From Chloromonas sp. AAM2 (Eukaryota; Chlorophyta; Chlorophyceae; Chlamydomonadales; Chlamydomonadaceae): 64,000 nucleotides of DNA. This document shows, in pieces, positions 58,604-64,000 of this stretch. Each line of letters opens with the position of its first letter. Position 1 is the stretch's first letter. Location of the stretch: assembly GCA_004335635.1 (NCBI GenBank), contig QAXH01005173.1:1-64000 (forward strand), given 5' to 3'. Made by a program: the position numbers and the translations under genes. Below the pieces are notes generated by a model. That model ran no database searches and had not been told where the DNA came from. It saw only the letters and a list, made by a program, of their open reading frames with translations.

Positions 58604-61600
58604 ATGTTGGCTCTCGTGTACCAAGAGGGTGGCGACCTGAGCCTGCAGAAAGACTACCCGGTACCGGTGCCTGGGAAAGATGAGGCTCTCATACGCATTC
58701 TGAGGGCTGGCATCTGTTCCACTGTGAGGCAGAGCACGTGATGCACAGACACAACACACACGGTCAATTCACAAGCCGATGCCAGGGCATGTGACCAGGC
58801 ACCTGCATTGTGTGAATACCAGCCTACCCTCCGCTGAATGTGACGAGAGCCGAAGCCAGCTGCAAGACAGTGACTGTAGCTGTCAACGCCACCTGCCAAG
58901 TCAAATATCACAGTCCACACTGTTCTCAAACCTGTGGTGCTTGCTTGTGTTGGACAGGATCTTGAGATTACAAGGGGTTACGTGCCCGGCTATCACGCAG
59001 TGTTGGGTCATGAGTTTGTGGGAGTGGTGGAGCAGTGTTCGAGCCAACCTGAGCTGGTGCGCCAGCGGGTGGTTGGGGAGATCAACTGCAACATATGTGT
59101 GAGTGTGACCACCTCACCTGATCATCTCCTGTCACTCAGTAAACTGGTGCATCGCTACCTTTAATCTTATGCTTGCACTAATACTGGTTTGCTGCTGTGC
59201 ACATGAGGAGCGACACAATGCCTGGACTGTTTGGCTAAGGTTGGTTCCAGAGCAACTGACAGGCGAGCCAACGCGATTGGCGTTCAATAGCTCCTCGAGT
59301 CAATCATATGTGCGAGACGCGTGTATACACTTGGTTTGCATGCTGGCTAGGCAAGGCCTTGGGTGACTCACACTGGTGTGTTAGAAACGCTGTGACACAC
59401 CTCACGCCTGTAGACGTGCGCCTAGCTGCCCATGCGTGCAGGGCTACACGTGCGCTGACGCTGTCTTCACACGCAATCATGCACCGGGCAGGTAAAGTGC
59501 ACGTATGACAGCGAGCACATAAGATAGACCCGGTGTTTCAGGTTGAGTACACGTGTGTGATATGTGCATTCTGAACAGCTTAGGCTACCTCCTCTCACAT
59601 AGACCAAGTAACTCAGGTTGAGTAAGCATGTGTGGCGCGCGTGACAGCCTGAGTGGCTTATGCGGCTGCCTGCACACCGTGTGGCTGCAACCGCACACAC
59701 AGTGTAGATTCACCCGAAGACATGAGACGTGCTGTCAGGCCTAACCCTGTCCCTTGCGGTGCACTCCCGCTCGCTGCAGGACCGTACTGGGCATCATAGG
59801 CAAGGACGGTACCCTGGCCCAGTACTGCACCCTGCCTACCCGCAACCTGCACGTGGTGCCCGGCAGCCTCACCGACAAGCAGGCCTGCTACGCCGAGCCG
59901 CTGGCCGCCGCCTGTCGGCTGCTGGAACAGAAGGTGCCACCACCGGGCAGCAACGTCGCTGTCATAGGTGTGGGCCATGGCTGCACATAGCTTGACGGCA
60001 TTCCATCTATTAGCTAGCATAGCTAGGCATCAGGAGTGTAGGCATGCACTATTGTAGCCATGTATCTCTGCCCTGGCATGATTCCAAGCAAACAGCGGGT
60101 TGCAAAAAAGAAGAGGGCTGGTATTGTCTGTAACAAGAGCAATGCATGCACAGCAACAGGGCCGAAAGGTGTGCAAATGCAGTATCCAGCAAAAAGAAAA
60201 AAAGTTTGCCAGTTCTGGGACAGTTTGTGTGAATTGGTCTGTATTACCGCCAGCAACCATTGACACTGACACAACCCAACCATACATACCAACACAGCAC
60301 AAGACATGAACCATCATCAACACATTGGTTCCAGTGCTACTCTCAAAACTGTCCCAGAACTGGCATCTTCTTTTTTTTTCAGAGGTGCTTAGTTGTGACA
60401 GAGTTGGTGAGCGACAAAGTGTGCTTGCTGCACTCTTTTGATTACCGTGGTCTGGGTCTGCACCATGGGGCTTGTTGCTGCCTGCACAGGGGACGGCAAG
60501 CTGGGGCTGCTGGTGGCTGCTGTGCTGGTGGCAGCAGGTGGCAGCAAGGTCACGCTGCTGGGCAGGCACGCAGACAAGATGGCGCTAGTAAGTGAGGTCA
60601 GGCAGTTCATAAGCGAAAAGTCACGAACAGGTTGTTGCTAATTGTGCCAGCGAATTTGACTGGCCCTAGCTGCGAGAGGTGACGTCCAGGTTTTGCGTCT
60701 GCATCGCCAATTGTTGTGACTGCAGCTTGCAAGATCACTGGTCTTTTGCTTTCTCAGCACTCCTCTGAATAGCAGCGAGGCCTTGTGAATGTGGTGTTTG
60801 CAGATTTCTGCTGATGGGTTGATCAGAAGTGTGACCACCGGTGCCATGTGCTGCAGGTGCAAGGCTGTGCAGATCAAGTCGTGGTGAACAACGAAACACA
60901 GGTGCGAGGCTGGGTTAGCAGCTGCGTGACAACGAATCTGACAGCAGGCTGTCCTATGAAGCACAGCTGGTTGCTGTATCAGGCACACTGTGATGTTCGT
61001 TTCCCTCCGCAGCTGCTACAGCTTTCCTCGCAGTTTTGATTGGGCCACGTCTTGCCCAGCATCATGACCCAGCCTGTGACGAGGTGGCATCCGGGCATGC
61101 AAGGGCCGTCATGCCTCCATGCAACGCACTGCACACTGTCACCCGCACCTTCTGGTCCATGCCGATCCGATGTTGCGCTAGATCGGCTTTGCCAGTGATT
61201 GCAAGCCACGCAGTCCCACTCATGCACTACCTGCCCTGGTCTGTTTGTGTCTCAAGACTCAACTTGCAGGGTCCTTTGATGTGGCAGTGGACGCCTCAGG
61301 CTCATCGCATGGCATCAAGCTGGCCCTGGCGGTGCTGAGACCCACGGGCACTCTGGTGCTGAAGAGCACTGTTTCCCTGCTCGACCCGGGCATGCCTGGG
61401 TGGAGTGAGATTGCCAATGACATTGTCGTCAATGAAAAGGTGGGCACTGTCAGACTATACCAGGGGTGGCTTTAAAGTTGCTTGTAAGCAGCTAATCAAA
61501 AACCAGGGGTGACTCACAAGAGGCTTGCCTGAAATTTGAGTGCATTCATGCTTCTGGCTGAACAGGTGAAATGCGTGAATGCTGTGCCCTAGCTATGGGC

Positions 61601-62228
61601 ACTACCTACATAATTTGGTAGCTGTTTGTGGTTGGTTCAAGCAAAATTCTTTGTGACACTTGATCACGCGGTGAGGATACTCAGAATGGGCGACTATCAA
61701 CTGTTGGTTATGTGGTTTTTGCGTGCAGGTCCTGATTGGCAGCAGGTGAGGACGTGAGCGACGACTTGCCGTCAGCCGAAATCTGCAATAGTATGAGCCA
61801 GCTGTTCAGCAAGAGTTGCTACTCCTGCAGTGCTGACATTGTCTGGGGTTCAGAAGGGTTCAAGAACGACCTAACCCTAACCCTAACCCTAACCCTAACC
61901 ACTAAATCACTTTGTCAGTATGACTGCCCGTGCTTCTCCTGCTGAAACCATTGTGGATCCGAAGTATTTGCAAGCGTGCCAGAGCTCTGCTGTCTGCTCG
62001 CTTTTGCTGCCGAAACGAGCAGAATTGCACACGGCGCTTTTTGCTGCGCGTCGCAGGTGCGGCCCACTGGACGTAGCGCTCCAAATGATGGAAGAACATG
62101 CGTCCATCCGACAGCTGCTTGACAGCATGACACATGCTGTGCGACCGCTTTCAGAAGGGCTGGCCGCCATGCAGGAGGCTGCGACGAAAGGAGTGCTTAA
62201 GGTCCAGGTTCAATGCAACGACGCATGA
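58604..62228 (+). CDS. Zinc-type medium-chain alcohol dehydrogenase (MDR superfamily), 9 exons
   Basis: NAD(P)-dependent oxidoreductase of the MDR superfamily, 337 aa. Exons: 58604-58723, 58958-59098, 59442-59491, 59780-59967, 60490-60587, 60857-60901, 61257-61439, 61729-61745, 62057-62228; every phase fits. Likely catalytic zinc ligands are Cys38 (RAGICST), His58-Glu59 (VLGHEFVG) and Glu143 (YAEPLAAA). A reduced structural-zinc cluster is seen as CNICGYTC (84-91), followed by RNHAPGRTVLGIIGKDGT. The coenzyme fold shows GDGKLG (167-172), then VTLLGRHADKMAL. SGSSHG, GTLVLKSTV and GSRCGPLD complete the family pattern, and the tail VRPLSEGLAAMQEAATKGVL is typical. Substrate cannot be told; sorbitol, threonine and generic alcohol dehydrogenases share this fold. 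Exon 8 is only 17 nt. Exon 7 uses an AAG acceptor. An in-frame Met at 58547 is an alternative start. Confidence 0.92.
60207..60365. mobile_element. Small inverted-repeat element (MITE-like) in dehydrogenase intron
   Basis: An 18-bp perfect inverted repeat, tgccagttctgggacagt at 60207-60224 and its reverse complement at 60348-60365, bounds about 160 bp. Outside the left end is an A-run and outside the right end a T-run. There is no coding capacity. It lies in the intron 59968-60489. Related single or paired ends occur at 11709, 23183, 41598, 42271, 43359-43907 and 45889. Confidence 0.6.
61871..61900. repeat. Interstitial telomere-type repeat (CCCTAA)n
   Basis: Thirty bases of tandem CCCTAA (TTAGGG on the other strand), about five units. 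It lies in the dehydrogenase intron 61746-62056, between the 17-nt exon and the last exon. Confidence 0.93.
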
Positions 62229-62612
62229 TGCTATCAATCCACACTGCGATTGACTGATGCTGGTTTACAAATCGTGGTCAGCTTGGTTAGCGCTGTTTCG
62301 TGAACCTGTCTGGCAACCCTGGACGGCAATTTGCTTTTGCGATGAGCGTCGAATGCTCCTCCGCAGACGATGGATGTTTTGTAATCGATTTGAGCCCGGA
62401 CTGGATCTAGGACAAAAGGACGCTGTGTCCTCCACCACAGAGAATCTCGACCCACTAACCAAGTCGTTATGCGTTTCGCATGCAAAAAAATATGTCGGAC
62501 GTATTGCGCGGACGAGTCTGCAAGCGGTGAGATTTTAAGATTATGCATACCTGCTTGCATCTTTAAAGAACGGAGTCAAGAACCACTAAAGTCGCCCCCA
62601 GACCACGCCCTC
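62229..62612. other. Gap between dehydrogenase and ankyrin gene
   Basis: A plus-strand frame at 62257-62538 is open and could end at a donor (gcg|gtgaga, near 62526), so it might be a 5' exon of the ankyrin gene, but it has no family resemblance. The two genes run in the same direction with under 400 bp between them. Confidence 0.35.
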
Positions 62613-64000
62613 ATGGCTAAAGAGGAAGATAGAGTCCTGCTCCGCAAGTTGCTCTGGGCTGCTCTACATGTTCAGTGTCGACATCTGCCCAAGAGGCTGA
62701 GGATTGCTTTGGCAATTAGGCTGGCAGTCAGGTGAGGGGGGAGGGGTGAACTGTCCGGGCTGCAGGTTTAGATGCGCTTATGCTTGTCATGCACCGTCTT
62801 CAGAATGAGTAAAGAGCTTGCGATCAGCACGTCTGCGTCACTCCTTTGCAACCTGGTTGTGTGGCAGGAGAAGACGGCATGCAACCCAGCAACCAGGCAA
62901 CCTGCGTGAGTACATCTGCCTCAAACAAGGGGTAGCAGGGAGAATAGACTGGAGGAAAACCAAGCAAGAGCGCCTTTACCCCCCAGGGCTAGCAGTGAGA
63001 GCCTGGCGGCAGGTAACGCATGGTAACGCATGACGAGCACCTTCTGGACAAGGGAGAGGCGATTTCAATTGATCAAGAATCCAAAACGACGCTCTGGGCC
63101 ATTTCACGGGCAGGGTTCCTGTAGACCGCCAAAGGAACCCTTGCTCGCCACCTAATCCTCGTGACCACCTAATCCCACCTCACTCCTTACACTCCCCCAC
63201 CTACACCACTTTCATCCGCTGCCTTTTCTTCAGTGCTCAACTGGCCCAGATTGCCATCATTAAGCTTTCATTTGGCATCCTGGTTGTGGTTCTTTCACCT
63301 GGCGTCTGTGGTAGAGAGGCACTCGATTGCATGATGGCTGGCTCGCCCTGAGCAGCCTGCCAATATCTGCAACAATCCTTTGCGCAAATACGAAACCTGG
63401 GTGCTCATGTCAGTGCTCTTGTCAGTGCTCATGTCCCTGCACGGACCTGGTACACGGCTGTCTAACCCATGCTACTTTGCAAATCGTACCCTCCGCACAT
63501 CATGCCCATGCAGGCATTTTAGAACCTTCTGACACCCCACAACCGTCCCTCTCCCCCCTTGTTCCCGCCTTGTTCTCCGCCTGCCAGCGAGGCAGTCATG
63601 CTGACGTCAGGCGCCTGCTGGACACCTACGCCGGGCACGAGTCCCTGCCTCTCATGGTGCACTACCAGCACCCCGGTACAGGGGAGACACCCTTGGCGGT
63701 TGCCTGTGCATGTGGCAGTGAGACTGTGGTGCACATGCTGCTGGATGCGGCTGCCAACCCTTACATACACGACAATCAAGGGGTAAGCGCATGCAGACAT
63801 TTGAGGTGTTTGATGGCTGCTTCTCATTTGCGACTGTGGAACTGACCTTGATGAATGCACGATCCAGGCCATGAGAGCAGCCTGGCACACCTTTTTGCCG
63901 AGGCTAACTTGCAAGTGTGGGCGAATGCCATGAGGCAAGACGTTCATGGTGGTGACGCAGCGTGCACTGGGTGTGATGGATGGCATGCTGGCTGCATTAC
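62613..64000 (+). CDS. Ankyrin-repeat protein, 5' part (3' partial)
   Basis: Exons joined in phase: 62613-62731, 62868-62905, 63514-63782 and a further one from about 63872 to the window edge. The first starts at ATG 62613 and gives a basic helical N-terminus (MAKEEDRVLLRKLLWAALHV). The third carries two ankyrin-type units: ALFSACQRGSHADVRRLLDT, then GETPLAVACACGSETVVHML with LDAAANPYIHDNQG. The last visible exon continues SSLAHLFAEANLQVWANAMR and then shows closely spaced cysteines (ACTGCDGWHAGC) that could begin a zinc finger. Ankyrin repeats mediate protein contacts; no catalytic domain is visible yet. The acceptor of the last exon is weak, so its first residues are uncertain. The rest lies beyond 64000. 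Confidence 0.72.

Noticed and set aside
61736..61945. Plus-strand frame translating the telomere repeat as LTLTLT
   Set aside because: The flanking dehydrogenase exons splice across it in phase; the frame is intron sequence.
61920..62228. Separate small gene starting at 61920
   Set aside because: Its second half is the last dehydrogenase exon (RCGPLD...), entered at the acceptor before 62057; the first half is intron.
62613..62731. Reading this exon as the end of the dehydrogenase gene
   Set aside because: The dehydrogenase has a complete C-terminus and stop at 62228; the exon splices forward in phase into the ankyrin exons.

Overview
The window is nuclear DNA from a eukaryote, most likely a green alga (Chlorophyta, perhaps Trebouxiophyceae). 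Evidence: every gene is cut by many GT-AG introns of about 100-1700 bp, the exons join only when splice phases are respected, and the proteins (plant-type glutamate decarboxylase, importin alpha, PI31) are eukaryotic. Receptor-like kinases, CA/GT and 33-34 bp minisatellites and a short interstitial telomere-type repeat complete the picture. The taxon is inferred, not shown. No bacterial operons, phage, CRISPR, rRNA or tRNA were seen. Exon models were built by eye from ORF content, splice signals and phase.

Layout. 1-1408 (+): 3' end of a PI31-like proteasome regulator. 2675-5278 (-): complete importin alpha, 9 exons, 544 aa. 6231-13151 (-): glutamate decarboxylase, about 16-17 exons, about 510 aa. 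13654-18535 (+): a soluble protein kinase whose activation segment carries an insertion of about 330 residues and whose C-terminus looks like a CaaX box. 20032-30143 (-) and 32039-44957 (-): two tandem paralogous receptor-like kinases (RLK-A, 24 exons, 1475 aa; RLK-B, 26 exons, 1743 aa). Each has a signal peptide, an N-terminal ectodomain, six PAN/Apple-like cysteine modules, one membrane helix and a cytoplasmic TKL-type kinase. 46346-about 51545 (-): an HRDC-domain protein with long disordered stretches, followed by a J-domain coding region in the same strand and phase (one or two genes). 53577-56683 (-): an unrecognised multi-exon protein with a weak nuclease-like motif. 58604-62228 (+): complete zinc-type medium-chain dehydrogenase, 9 exons, 337 aa. 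62613-64000 (+): 5' part of an ankyrin-repeat protein that runs off the window.

The most notable content is the kinase block at 13.6-45 kb: two large PAN-ectodomain receptor kinases in head-to-tail tandem beside a third, possibly lipid-anchored, kinase. The receptor pair keeps exon structure almost position by position but has diverged strongly in sequence, except for one 96-bp tract across the ATP-lysine exon that is 100 percent identical, which suggests gene conversion. Other points are a dispersed terminal-inverted-repeat family around tgccagttctgggacag, a TTAGGG-type repeat inside a dehydrogenase intron, and recurring minisatellites of 33-34 bp period.
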